64,000 nt of DNA from Eutypa lata (taxonomy: Eukaryota; Ascomycota; Sordariomycetes; Xylariales; Diatrypaceae), in assembly GCA_022661535.1 (NCBI GenBank), contig JAKULF010000008.1, forward strand, positions 1,674,001 to 1,738,000, written 5' to 3'. The position numbers were made by a program, and so were the translations under genes. The notes under the pieces were generated by a model. That model was not told the DNA's origin and ran no database searches. It saw nothing but the letters and a program-made list of their open reading frames with translations. Shown one piece after another: positions 48,096 to 58,540 of the stretch; position 1 is the first letter of the stretch, and each line of letters begins with the position of its first letter.

Positions 48096-50363
48096 TCACC
48101 CGACATTCCCCGTATTGAACGGCCAATTCGGGTTCCTCGGAGACCTCGGAGGCCCTCCAGTCCGCGGCGAAACGTCCTCGTCATCGTCATCATCGGACCG
48201 AACCGCATGCACCATCTCCCTCCCGCGGCGCTCGGCCTCGGCCCGGATCTGCGCCGCGAGAGCGCTTCTCGGCGTCAGCGGCGGCGGCGGCTGGGACGGC
48301 GACGACACGTTCCGGGCCGCGGCGATAGTGGCAGACGTAGTAGTGGTGGCAGACGGAGGCGAGCTCGGCGGCGTCCTGAGGTTCAGCTTCGGCGGAGGCA
48401 CCGTCCGCACCTTGGGAAATGCCGCGAAGGTCGCACCACCGCCGCCGCCGCCACTACTGCTACCCCTCCTAGGTCGGTTGGGCGATCGCGGCGGCATTCT
48501 GGGGGGCGGCGCTTCTTCGCTCTTCCTGCCGTTGCTGTTGCTGTTGTCAGTGGCGTTGATGGCGCTGATGATGTCGTACGCCTCCATCGGCAGGTCAGGC
48601 GAGTGGATCGTGCTCAGGCTCGACCGGTTCGCCGTCGACGTCGCGTGCGACGAGCCCGTGTTGCGATGCGAGAGCCCCCTCCGCGGGGCACCGAACGTGT
48701 TGGGCGTCGTTGTGCCGCCGCCGCCACCGGCTTCGGACTCGACGTCGCTGCTGTCGCGGAACCGGAACCGTTGGTGGGTGCTGGCTGTCGTTGCCGTCGA
48801 TGCCGAACGGGCCGTGCGCGCCGCGATCGACTCCCGCGGTTCCGAAGCCTTCGAGCTGACGCTGCTGGATCGGATGTCCGACGTGTATGTCCCCCTCCCT
48901 ACTTCGGGTGAGGCGGGTATTGGCGGCGGCGGCGGGATTGCGGGGACTGGTTCTTCTTCTTCTTGTTGGTCTGGAACTCTGTCGGATTCCTCACCTGCTC
49001 TTGCTTTCCCCTTGTTGCTGTCGCTCTTGTTACTACTGCTGCTATTGTTGCTGTTGTTGCTCTTGCCGCTGCCCACTCGGATCAGTCGCACGCTCATGGC
49101 TCTCGAGACATTATCCGGCTTCTGGAGCCTGAAACTATTGGCTGACACGCCGTAGAGATCCCCATTATCATTACCACCGCCGCCGCCGCCGTCGCCATCG
49201 CCTCGATCCCTAGTATTATAGCTAGTAGTAGCGAGTCCAATAGAAGTCTTAGTATCCGCGGCCGCCCTCCTCGGCTTCCGCAGAGCGCTCAGATCCGGAA
49301 GCTTCATCTTGTCCATGGGATAGGTAGCGCCGCCCCAAGGCGTGAAGTTCCGCGGGGTACCCGGCGACGAACCTTGGACCGCCACCACCGGCTGCTTCTC
49401 ATCAACAGCGCCCGCGGATCCGGGCTTGCTATCGCCCAGCCTCGAGCCGCCGTGCCCCTCCTCTTCGTTCTTCTTATGGCGCCTATGCCGCATGATGAGA
49501 AACACGGCAACCGTGGTGATAAGCGCCGTGGCGATGATGGACGCGACGACGATAAGCGCTATGGTCGTACCGGAGATGGTCGGACCTCCCCCCTCCGCTT
49601 CCGCTCCCGCCTCCGGCGATGTCATGACAGACGTCATCACGTCGCCCATCGTGCTCATCATGGACGCGACGCTGGCGCTGGCCTCGGCCCGCACGGCGCT
49701 GATGCGACTGCTGGCGCTGCTCTCCATGCTGGCGCGGTCCGAGGCCAGCCGGCTGCTCATGCTGGACGCGGCGCTCGACGCCGACGACTGCGTCTGCGAC
49801 AACTGGCGGTTGGCCTCGTCGGCGGCCTGGCTTGCCTCCCGCGCCGTCTGGTCCGCTGACTGGCGCGCCTGGTCCGCCGACTGGCGTGCCGCCTCGGCCG
49901 ACTGCCGCACCGACTGCGTCGTCTGCGACATCAGGCTGAGGACCGACGAGGCGCTGGACGACACCGACGACATGGCTTCCGTCGCGGATTCCGAGAGCGA
50001 TTGCAGCTGCGATGAGAGCGCCTCGATCTGGCCGTCGTCCTGGCGTTTCCCTAGCACTGGTAGTGTTGGCGGTGCCGTGGGCTGTGGTATCGCGGCGACC
50101 GGGGCGGCTCTTTCTCGTGGCCTGTCATTGTGTTGAGCGCTAGGTAGTGGTGACCTCCTCTCAGCCTTTAATAATACTTCTATTCCTCCCAACATCGGCG
50201 GCTCCAACCCAGCGTCGCCAACTCTTCCCCCTACTAATCCATCCTCCCCTCTCCCCTCTTTCTTTCTCAACCCACCATCGAAATTATCCCTGGCACAAAC
50301 TTGTGTCGTCACCAGCGCCAGCGCGATAAGAAGGAAACAATGTAAGAGCCCGCTCTTTAGCAT
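48096..50363 (-). CDS. Large single-pass membrane protein, sensor-like, function unknown
   Basis: A single exon encodes 755 aa. Residues 1-24 are a clear signal peptide (MLKSGLLHCFLLIALALVTT, then CARD). The extracellular part (to about residue 260) is Ser/Ala-rich with tandem heptad-like units RQSADQARQSADQ and many Ser-Ser pairs. A single strongly hydrophobic segment (about 262-290, ALIVVASIIATALITTVAVF) is followed by the basic stop-transfer RHRRHKK. The roughly 460-residue tail is cytoplasmic, rich in Pro, Ser, Gly and Asn, with an acidic DDDDDED cluster near the end. This layout resembles fungal cell-wall stress sensors (Wsc/Mid2 type), but there is no WSC Cys domain, so the role is inference. 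No Pfam family is recognised. Confidence 0.78.
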   Translation of the reverse strand: MLKSGLLHCFLLIALALVTTQVCARDNFDGGLRKKEGRGEDGLVGGRVGDAGLEPPMLGGIEVLLKAERRSPLPSAQHNDRPRERAAPVAAIPQPTAPPTLPVLGKRQDDGQIEALSSQLQSLSESATEAMSSVSSSASSVLSLMSQTTQSVRQSAEAARQSADQARQSADQTAREASQAADEANRQLSQTQSSASSAASSMSSRLASDRASMESSASSRISAVRAEASASVASMMSTMGDVMTSVMTSPEAGAEAEGGGPTISGTTIALIVVASIIATALITTVAVFLIMRHRRHKKNEEEGHGGSRLGDSKPGSAGAVDEKQPVVAVQGSSPGTPRNFTPWGGATYPMDKMKLPDLSALRKPRRAAADTKTSIGLATTSYNTRDRGDGDGGGGGGNDNGDLYGVSANSFRLQKPDNVSRAMSVRLIRVGSGKSNNSNNSSSSNKSDSNKGKARAGEESDRVPDQQEEEEPVPAIPPPPPIPASPEVGRGTYTSDIRSSSVSSKASEPRESIAARTARSASTATTASTHQRFRFRDSSDVESEAGGGGGTTTPNTFGAPRRGLSHRNTGSSHATSTANRSSLSTIHSPDLPMEAYDIISAINATDNSNSNGRKSEEAPPPRMPPRSPNRPRRGSSSGGGGGGATFAAFPKVRTVPPPKLNLRTPPSSPPSATTTTSATIAAARNVSSPSQPPPPLTPRSALAAQIRAEAERRGREMVHAVRSDDDDDEDVSPRTGGPPRSPRNPNWPFNTGNVG

Positions 50364-52399
50364 CGTTCACGGTCCATCCCTTGTGGGAAGTGAACTCTGA
50401 TCCCCTTGTCACCTGGACGCTCTATGCCATCAAGGCAAAAGAAGAAAAGGGATTATAGAGAAGAGAAGTTGAAAAAAAGGAGCGAAAACGAGAGTAAGCG
50501 AAGGTGATGATGATGGATGAAGATGATCTTGCTAAAGAAACGAAGAAAAATGAATGAATAGCCGGACTAGCTAGCTAAGGCCAAGAAATGAATGTTAGTA
50601 CATAGGAACAGGGTCTAACTATCTGTCAAACCTTTTGAGAGCTCTGACAGCATTGAGTGGGATGTTCTAGATGCGCCACCGCCTGTTCTGTTCTCCCCAT
50701 CTTCACTCACTCGAGCTTCTCCAGTCAGCAGCGGTCAACCCGGTCCGTCATATTCATGCGTTGCCGTGAAGGTACGCAGCCCTGGGCTGGCTGGGTTGGG
50801 GGTCTTTTGTGGTGACCGGACCACTCCGAACTTGGACCCCTGCAGGGTTACAATTCCAGGATACCAGGGTCTGAGGCCGCACGGCCGTAGATTCCGCCCA
50901 GGATCTGTAGACCAGGTAACACCATCTGATCTTCTTATTTGGCCTTGTTTCTCCATACTACGTAAAGCAACAAGCAGGGCGTGTGTGATCTTCGACTGGA
51001 AACACTAGCAGGAGAACGCATGACCAGGTATGTTAGTGAGGAAAACAGGAAAAAGCGGGTGCGATCAATATGAGAAAATACCGGAACAGACACCGAGCCG
51101 CGTTCTGATTGCGGCTGCGACCAACCTAGTGGCCCACCTGCTACGACTTGTCATCTGAGCCTCACAAAACTCCCGTCCCCATATGTATTAAATAAGGACC
51201 ATCTATCTGCCTTGTCATGTTAGATGGTGCGTGTCCTAGATAGTTAGTAGTAATATCCATGTGCTATTTATTGAACTCCATATGTAGATTATGTTCGTAT
51301 GTAAGTACGTACATACGTAGATGCGGAGGCCAATTCGACGAGTTTCATATTCGTTGGTGATGGAGAAAATTGTTGGTTAAAGTTAAAGCTAAATGCCGAT
51401 CGTGAACAGGTTTCTTGGTATACACGACAGTTTCCAGATCTCCGGATTTGCGTGACACGAAACGTGTCAGGCTTTGGATTTAGTCACGTTGCTTCTTCTG
51501 TTTGTGATGTACAATAGTTACATACTAACTACTGTGTGTATGAATAGAACAGGATCCCGCATTTCTCGGAAGCTGCCAAACCTGGTATCCCATTCGAGGT
51601 AATAGAGTAGTTAGAGCCTCCTCGATTGGGATGGGGTTACAGCGCAGCTTATTCTGACCTCTACGCTGCAACCTTGGGGTTATACCTAGCGTTGGATCTC
51701 TTGCATATGACACGCTTATCAGGATAGAGGTAAGATCAGGGTCAGACAAGCGGAAGCGCAGCAGGCCGCCCAGACTGCCCAGTAGTGTGTTCGCACGCGC
51801 AAGCCACCTCCAAGCCCTGCCGGCAACTCTTTCCCCTGTCACAAGCAAATCGAGCAGCAGCTGAAACTTAATGGATCTGTATAATGGTCGGGTTGACGAA
51901 TACCGAGTTGCAACCCGCTCCGTATTCTTCGGTTAGATTTATAATAAGACTGCTCTAAATAACTACCTATCTAAGTGAACATATCATTTTCAGAATGTGT
52001 GTAGGTATCTTCATAGATCTCTGTCTGTTCATGATCGTGACCATCAAAGGAGATTTAACTGTAGGAATTACTAACTTCGAAGAGGGAATCGCTCTAGATG
52101 CTCGAGCTAGCTTCCAACCAGAATAGAAAGTGTTCCCATTTTGTAGGTCGGTGATGATGTCAGCATGCCATTGCTGTCTTGAAGCCTCCTCGTCAGTTAT
52201 CATCATGCACTTGACAACCCTCAAAACTCTAAACACCCCCTTCCACGTATCAATTTGCAATTATGGCATGTCCTTATTCTGTCTCGTAGTTGACTTCCCC
52301 ACCCCCAAAGGGATAATCTCTGAGCTGTTTATTTCGTAAAAAGGATCCCCCACGTATGATCTTCCCTTCCGAATGTGGACCAGACGTTCAGTAAGCTCC
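50364..52399. other. Gene-free spacer
   Basis: The first 250 bp are the promoter side of the membrane protein gene and are purine-rich. The remainder shows no supported gene. Frames such as 51525-51848 and 51967-52260 on the minus strand have no family resemblance and may simply flank the decayed HET gene. Confidence 0.4.
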
Positions 52400-54052
52400 C
52401 GTCGCCGTCGGCCATTCGGCTCTTGAAAGTTGGACTTGCACACGGCACTAGATATGTAATTCATGGGACACTGGGCGTCATCGACCTCGGCACCAAGGAT
52501 CACCTAGAATCTGTCTGTCTGTCTGTCTGTCATACGTGGGGGTTCACCGTCCCTCTTTGATAGAAACGACCCTGGCAACCCGTCTCGATAGAATGAGAGA
52601 GGCGTGCTGAAGCTGACGGATAGCTCGACGGTGTCGTCGGGCAAATATACTGTTAGCGTAGAACCTGGTATCCCTTGCGCATAGGGACCGTAACGCGCTC
52701 GGGGCCGCTGTGCACATATGCATTGATGATATTTGCACCAACGAGCAGGATCTCGCCGAACGAGCGAGCCAGGTGCAGCTGGCGAGTGACATCTACTAAT
52801 CTTGCAAGTAAACGGTTATCTGGCTTGGTCCCGATGACCAGGATCAGCGACTCGATAGGCAACTTACACATAAACTTAGAGCCAGGATCAACCGGGGGAT
52901 ATCTCCCGGGGGTCCAAATCCGGTGCTGGCTATGGTGATACACTTCCACATGAGACCACATCATACATATGGACAGCTCAGAAAATACTGGGCTGCAATG
53001 GTTCGCTCTTGGAGATGGCCGCATGGTAAGTTATGTTCGGATCTGCGGGATTACGTATAGGGGATCTTGGTCTGCACGCTCGAGGTAGCCTGCATTTCCC
53101 CGTCGACTGTCAGAAGCTAGTCGGAGACATCTTTCGGGAGTTCAGCATTGGGATAGGCGTGACCGAATGGATTCTCTTATACGAGAAATGCCCAACCATC
53201 AATAGGGCGCCCAATCTTCCATCCTAGGTCCCTGGTTTGTCCGTCAGCTGTCCAAGGACTTGGGCTACTAGAGGTGACTACGAGTATGAGGCAGAGTTGC
53301 CCAGGAGATTTCACCTATGAACGGGTAGCAGAAAACTACTGCGCGTTAAGGGGTTCGAAGTGGATTCGATTCAGCATTTTTGAGGTTCTTTTTTAGAAAT
53401 GCACACGGGGGCCGGTCTGGTGCGACCTCTCTCTCTCTTCTGGATGAGCTTAGGTGGCCAGCGGGAAATGGTGGTCTTATAGAGGCATTATGGCGTACCC
53501 TAACCGCTGACCTTGCTGGAAGCAGCAACAAACCCCCAGACACCGGCATATGGGACTGTCATTTTGCCCCTTCTGACTGTACAACTTCGCGACGTGGGTT
53601 CGCAAGTAATCGGAGGTGGAATAGGATGCAGCGGCTATGAGTGTTGTAGACTCGCTACGACAGAGAACTAGCTCATGTTGGCTTTCTTCCGTGGAAGAGA
53701 GAGATTACGGAAGTGTTCAATGGAACCCAGGAAGTTTTTGATGAGATAAACGCGAGGGCATTCAAGGACATGATGGGGTATGCTATGTCCCTGGAATCTA
53801 CGTTTGAAGGTCGGACATTCTTCACGACACGCTGTGGTGGGCTAGATATCGGACACAGGACTGGATGCCGGTAATCGCATATTCGTTGTTCAGGGCTGTC
53901 GCTACGCCCTTGTTCTCCAAGCAGGGACTGGAGGACAGCATCGGCTCGAGGGCTACGTCTATATATGTGGCATTCTGGGAGGTGAAGTACCAAGGACGAG
54001 TCACTTGCAAGACATCAAAATAGAATATAATCTAGTTTCTAGCAATCACTAG
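52400..54052 (+). pseudogene. Decayed HET-domain (heterokaryon incompatibility) gene
   Basis: Fragments of a HET protein appear in order on the plus strand but in different frames and with stops. An N-terminal block (IRLLKVGLAHG, then GTLGVIDLG and a remnant HTWG) lies at 52405-52560. The HET core (VHICIDDICTNEQDLAERAS, then QVQLASDIY, then TVIWLGPDDQD) lies at 52710-52860 and is interrupted by TAA at 52797 and 52809. A middle block with NRAPNLPS is followed by TAG at 53225 where family members have Trp. The C-terminal part (GRTFFTTRCGGLDIG, frameshift, then IFVVQGCRYALVLQ and QHRLEGYVYICGIL) lies at 53810-54052. Intact HET proteins trigger allorecognition cell death after hyphal fusion. This copy cannot be translated and is a relic. 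A TCTG microsatellite at 52509-52531 lies within it. Confidence 0.82.
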
Positions 54053-54621
54053 TCTTGCAGGCGTAGTCAGTGACCGAGACTTGAAAACTCGGTCGTAAGA
54101 CATTGTCCAAACTTAATAGCCAATGAAGCTTCAAAACGGAGCCGGATGACCATACCTTGAACCTCAACTGCTAGTCTAAGACGATAGCGGACTACTCATA
54201 GACACTCCGAAAGGTAATAGCTATAGTAGGAATATAACCCAGCTAAATATTGTAAGGGTGCCAGATCACCAATTCAAGCCTGACTTGGGCAACAACCGTA
54301 AATGCGAACCCGCACCTAAGTTTTACGCTATATTTGGATGGCTATAAGGATTCGTACATGCTTAGAGCCCTTTTCAAGGCTTTCCGCTCATACAGTAGTA
54401 GCAAGAAGCAATTGGGCGTTTCTAAGTCCAGCTGTCCTAGAACCTATGAATACTAGCCGTGTTTTTCTGATTTGGTTAGTTGAGAAGCATTTCACAATAT
54501 TCTGCCTCTCAACCCCGATGATATGCTCGCCACGCCGCAAGGGGGGTAGTTTTTACGGCGTGGTGGCGGAAGAACCGATGGGCTTGAGAAACCCTATCTA
54601 TCTTATCGGTTGGTTTCTTCT
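54053..54621. other. Spacer between the HET relic and LSM1
   Basis: No gene supported. A short hairpin (ACCGAG, nine-base loop, CTCGGT) at about 54072-54092 was considered as a tRNA arm and rejected. Confidence 0.4.
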
Positions 54622-55312
54622 TCAGAACAGGATCTCCCCCAGGTTCTCGCCTTCGAAGCCGTGGGTGGCGAGCTTGCGCAATTTGCTCTTCTCCTTCGTC
54701 TTCTCCAACGCCCTCTTCTCCTTGATCAGCTTCTCCACCGCGTCGAAGTCGGCCCTCCCGAACCCTTCCGGGGGCTCGTCGTCCTTGTCGAGGTCGATCT
54801 CTCCAAGTAGTAGTACGTTCTCGCCTCGTACTAAGAAAATGCCATGCGATTTGTCGGCATATAAGCCTTTGGGTTGGGGGTCGTGGGGTTCTGATGTGGT
54901 TATGAATATGCGCTCGATCGTAGACTGAATAACTAGGTTGGCTGAGAAGCTCGGGCGTTAACTTTTTTTTCGTTTGCCTTTTCGGATAACTCTTCCTGCT
55001 AGTAGTAGTAGTAGTACATACCAAACTGATCCCAGCTACGTAGGATGCCGGTTAACTTCCGGCCATCTCGTAGACAGACCAAAAGCTTCTCTGTAAGGGC
55101 CCGTTAGCATAATGCGGCAACGTAGCATTCAGTATTCCTTGCGCCTTACTGTCAGTGAGGTCGAGGAGTTGCGCGGCAGTAGTGAACATCTGAGGTGGTA
55201 GTTGCTGGGGCTGAGGAGGGGGTGGAGCGCCGCGACCCAACATTGGTGGCATGGGTGCTCCGGCGGGGGGTCCGCCAGGCTGAGGCGGATCGTGAATAGA
55301 TAGGTTCTCCAT
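54622..55312 (-). CDS. LSM1: Sm-like protein Lsm1
   Basis: Three minus-strand exons: 55150-55312, 55022-55090 and 54622-54941, giving 183 aa (an in-frame ATG one codon upstream, at 55315, is also possible). The N-terminus MENLSIHDPPQPGG is Pro/Gly-rich. The Sm1 motif follows ([41 protein letters not shown]), then Sm2 (GIFLVRGENVLLLGEIDLD), and then the Lsm1-specific C-terminal helix ending GFEGENLGEILF. Lsm1 is the defining subunit of the cytoplasmic Lsm1-7 ring, which binds oligoadenylated mRNA 3' ends with Pat1 and promotes decapping. All parts are intact. The middle exon is only 69 nt. Confidence 0.95.
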
Positions 55313-55315
55313 CAT

Positions 55316-56056
55316 ATCATTTGATTGGCGATTCTTTTTCTCGAGGTAGTTTGTGTGGTCTTCGTGGGCCAGTCCATGGAGGAGGAGGGATGATGGATAT
55401 AGATGCTTCGCGCGTAGACTCAAAGGCCTAAAGTTTAATGTGCGCCACCGCCTAGCATTGATGTGGCGTTGCCCGTTACAAACGGTTTGGTCTTTTTTTT
55501 ACCTAAGGCAGAGAAGAGCAATCAACCTGTGTCTATTCAAGGCCGTCGCCGTTTTCAGTGAATGAGATGCTACCTAATAAGCAGGTAGGTGGGTGGGTAG
55601 ATAGATGATAAGATGCGACAGAAGAGAAACTTGACGTAGGAAGCCGCCTGCCATCAGCTGCTGTCAGCTGTTATTTGTACTCACTTCTGTCACTCTAAAG
55701 CTAGCTCCTAATGGTACTCCGTACACACAAAGTATAAACACTACGGCATTATTGGATATCCAGGTACTTCTATAAGTATTTGGGATTCGTTAACGATCAG
55801 CTTAAGGTTGTCTTAATTCCATCCGAGAAACATCCGACCTTTGAAGGAAACCTAGGTCGTAGTTATAGTTGACTCAAGGGGTCTGTCTATATTGCACCCC
55901 TGATATGCTCTAGATTCATGAATTTGATAACTGCTTGCAAGACAAAATGGACCCCGTGTTCCCTAGCTACTACAAGGCTATGATTTTATATTGACTTTAT
56001 TTATAGTGGGAATTGAGAATCTCATCCAACAAGCATTGAATAAGTATTCACTGAGG
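55316..56056. other. Intergenic region
   Basis: Upstream flank of LSM1 and downstream flank of the secreted glycosidase gene. No gene supported. Confidence 0.4.
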
Positions 56057-58540
56057 TTACAAAGCGGGTACGAATCCCTCAACCGTAACCTCCCAATCCT
56101 CGGGGAAATGCGCGCCGGGTTTTTCCTCCCACCCACCAGCTATCATGGCTATGGCTGTTAAGAAGGCGCTAGACCCTGGGAAATACGGTGTTGGAACTCT
56201 TGATCCTCCCATTGGGTATCCCGCATCGTCGAACTCGAAGAGGGGATGAAGGAGGTAAGTAATTGCCTGGTCTATGTCACCGAGCCTTAGACTATTCACT
56301 GTAACATATAGGGTTAGCTACTTCTCTTCCTGAAGCAACTGGTCCCTAACTCGAGAGTACGATACCATGTTTCGGGGGCTTGCACGCGCAAGAAAAATAC
56401 AAATAACTCTTCAATTACTTACTAGCTAGCATAGGAAAGTCCCAGCCCCAGCAGTCGTTAAGATCCCACAAATCTCGAATCTTGTCCGCTGTATTCTGGA
56501 CGATGGTCAAATTGAGCGGCGGCCCGCTGCTGGGCGGGGGCAGGAGACCATAGATGGCCGACAGAGCCGGGTGGTCTTGAACCGTCGTGTTCTTCCACAT
56601 GTTGGGGATGCCCTCGTAGATAGCGTACGCATCATCCGCGACCGGCAGCGGGGCCAGGTTATCGCGGACTTGGATCCATTCCGCCGGAACCTCGAGGCTC
56701 TGTCTCTCCTTCCACCGAATAGCAACGTCCAGACCAAACCTCCAGTACGCAAGCTCGAAGGCCGGGTTCACGGTGGCGTTGGGGTTGGTGTTCTCGGACG
56801 CTGGATACATCGGCGGACCCAGGTCGTAGACTCCAGTTGTTTCGTTGAACCAGGCGTAGGATGACATGAAGTCTGCGGTTGCGATGAGGATGGCGTCCCA
56901 AGCCTTCAGGGTCGTGTCGTTGGGGAACGACCGGTACTCGACCTCGGCGAAGTACATGGGATGGGGCTGCTGCCATATCAAGAGCGAGTTGATCTCGCCT
57001 GGGGCTGAACGTCCGCTTGGGTCGGCCATTTTACCCCAGCGAGCACCTTCGTACCCCTGAAGCTTCGCTCGGTCGAGAGATGATGGTAAATAATCGGTAT
57101 ACATGTGCGGTAGACTCCTCCATATCAGCTGGAATTGGTTCCAGCGCTGGAATGGGAGCAAATGCCATAGTATCATTTCTAGCTGAAGGTATTCATCACG
57201 ACATAAGCAACTTGTTCCGACAAGAAAGTATTGATAGGAGTTGGTGTGTGATACATACATGGAATTTCCCATACCACCCATTGTTCACAAGCCCTAGATC
57301 ATGTTCAGAAGCAAAATTCATACTCCTGATGAAATCATACTGTGGGACTTCTCACCTGATTCTATTTTACTATTTTAGCTATAACCTCTTATGTCTCTAG
57401 GAGCAATGTGCATATTCACCTTGTGGGGGTAACGAAGAAGCAGAGTTTACCGCGAGCAGATACTGGGATAAGATAATTCGTCGCTGTAACTCGATAGCAT
57501 CTGCCGATTTGGTGGATAATAGGTCAACGAAAGCCCCCCTTTCCCAGTAGGACTTCCACCAGGTAGTAGAGGCTGTCCTGACAGAGTTCAGAGATGGGAT
57601 GGGTGATTTAGAAACTGGGGAGAAGGTTGTTGAGAGCCCCAGTTTTTGTGTTCCGGGCGATGGTTGTAGTACATAACGATGAGAACCTTCTGCGAGCCTA
57701 GAAATATTGCCGTTGCAGTTCCAGTTCATGGAAACGGAATAAGACGTAGCATCAATACCATGGTAAACAATTGCCTTCCCTATTCCTTGTTGAAGTGTGG
57801 TAGTGTGCTTATCGGTTTCGTTGAAAACGCCAACAAAAGGGGCATCAAACTTGTTTTGTGTTGGATAAGGGAAATCGAAGAATATACCCAGAGCGCCTTT
57901 TGACAGGAGATCCGAGCTTACCTCAATACCAACCGTGTCAGAATCAGGGTCAGCTAATGTCTCAACCTTTACTAGGGAACCTTTGTATGTGAACGAGGAC
58001 GAGATCTTGCCAGTCCACAAGTCAAGGGTTTGTGACTTGTTTTGTAGGACATCCTCTGTAACATCAGCGCCATTGAACTGGAAGCCAATGGTTGCCAAGT
58101 TCAGTCGTTGTGGGTTTTGTATAAGCCAATTGGAGATTTCACTCTGTGCCGGATTCGGCTGGTTATAGTTGACCAACCGACCATGTGTCCACCAATCGAG
58201 ACCGACGAAGTCTTCATTCGAGTAGATTAGAGAATGGACACCCATCTTGAAGAATGCAGACAGAAAGGAACTTACCCTCAATCGAAGTCTGACCTTCAGT
58301 TGTTGGTAAGCTGAAGTTATGCCAGCCCCAGGTTGACATAGTAGCAAAAGGACTGAAGGTTTGTAGCCCAGTAACATCCACTCCGAATGCAAAGTTGCCA
58401 TTGCCAACTTGTAACGGCGTTGTGCTTGAGCTAGCATTACGGCGAGGGTTGAAAGACTGTACTACTTTACGTCTATCAACCTTTCCAAATGCCTGAACAC
58501 AAGCCACCAGAAGTAAAAGCCCGAGCGAATTCCTCATCAT
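56057..58540 (-). CDS. Secreted six-hairpin-type glycosidase-like protein
   Basis: Five minus-strand exons: 58276-58540, 57420-58211, 57259-57293 (35 nt), 56423-57182 and 56057-56298, giving 697 aa. A signal peptide (MMRNSLGLLLLVACVQAFG) predicts secretion, and there are many N-glycosylation sequons. The N-terminal beta-sandwich block contains LQVGNGNFAFGVDVTGLQTF and DFVGLDWWTHGRLVNY. The helical-barrel part has NGWYGKFH-LEMILWHLLPF, SLLIWQQPHPMYFAE and DLNDCWGWDFPMLA, and the C-terminus ends VPTPYFPGSSAF with GFVPAL. The arrangement resembles the GH65/GH95-like six-hairpin superfamily of fungal secreted glycosidases; the exact substrate is unknown. Acceptor CTAG for exon 3 and AAG for exon 2 are slightly weak but are forced by frame and by conserved residues. 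Confidence 0.85.

Noticed and set aside
48031..49155. 374-codon plus-strand open frame
   Set aside because: Antisense to the low-complexity tail of the membrane protein. Its residues are mirror images of Gly/Ser/Pro codon runs.
49342..50136. 264-codon plus-strand open frame
   Set aside because: Antisense shadow of the Ser/Ala heptad ectodomain. The minus frame has a signal peptide and TM segment, this one only repeated Ser/Ala/Asp/Trp patterns.
52261..53024. Minus-strand frames in the HET region
   Set aside because: The plus strand gives an ordered series of HET blocks, so these are antisense frames kept open by chance.
54066..54110. tRNA-like hairpin with a CTTGAAA loop
   Set aside because: The loop would have nine bases, and no acceptor stem or T arm (GGTTCRANYCC) can be paired around it.
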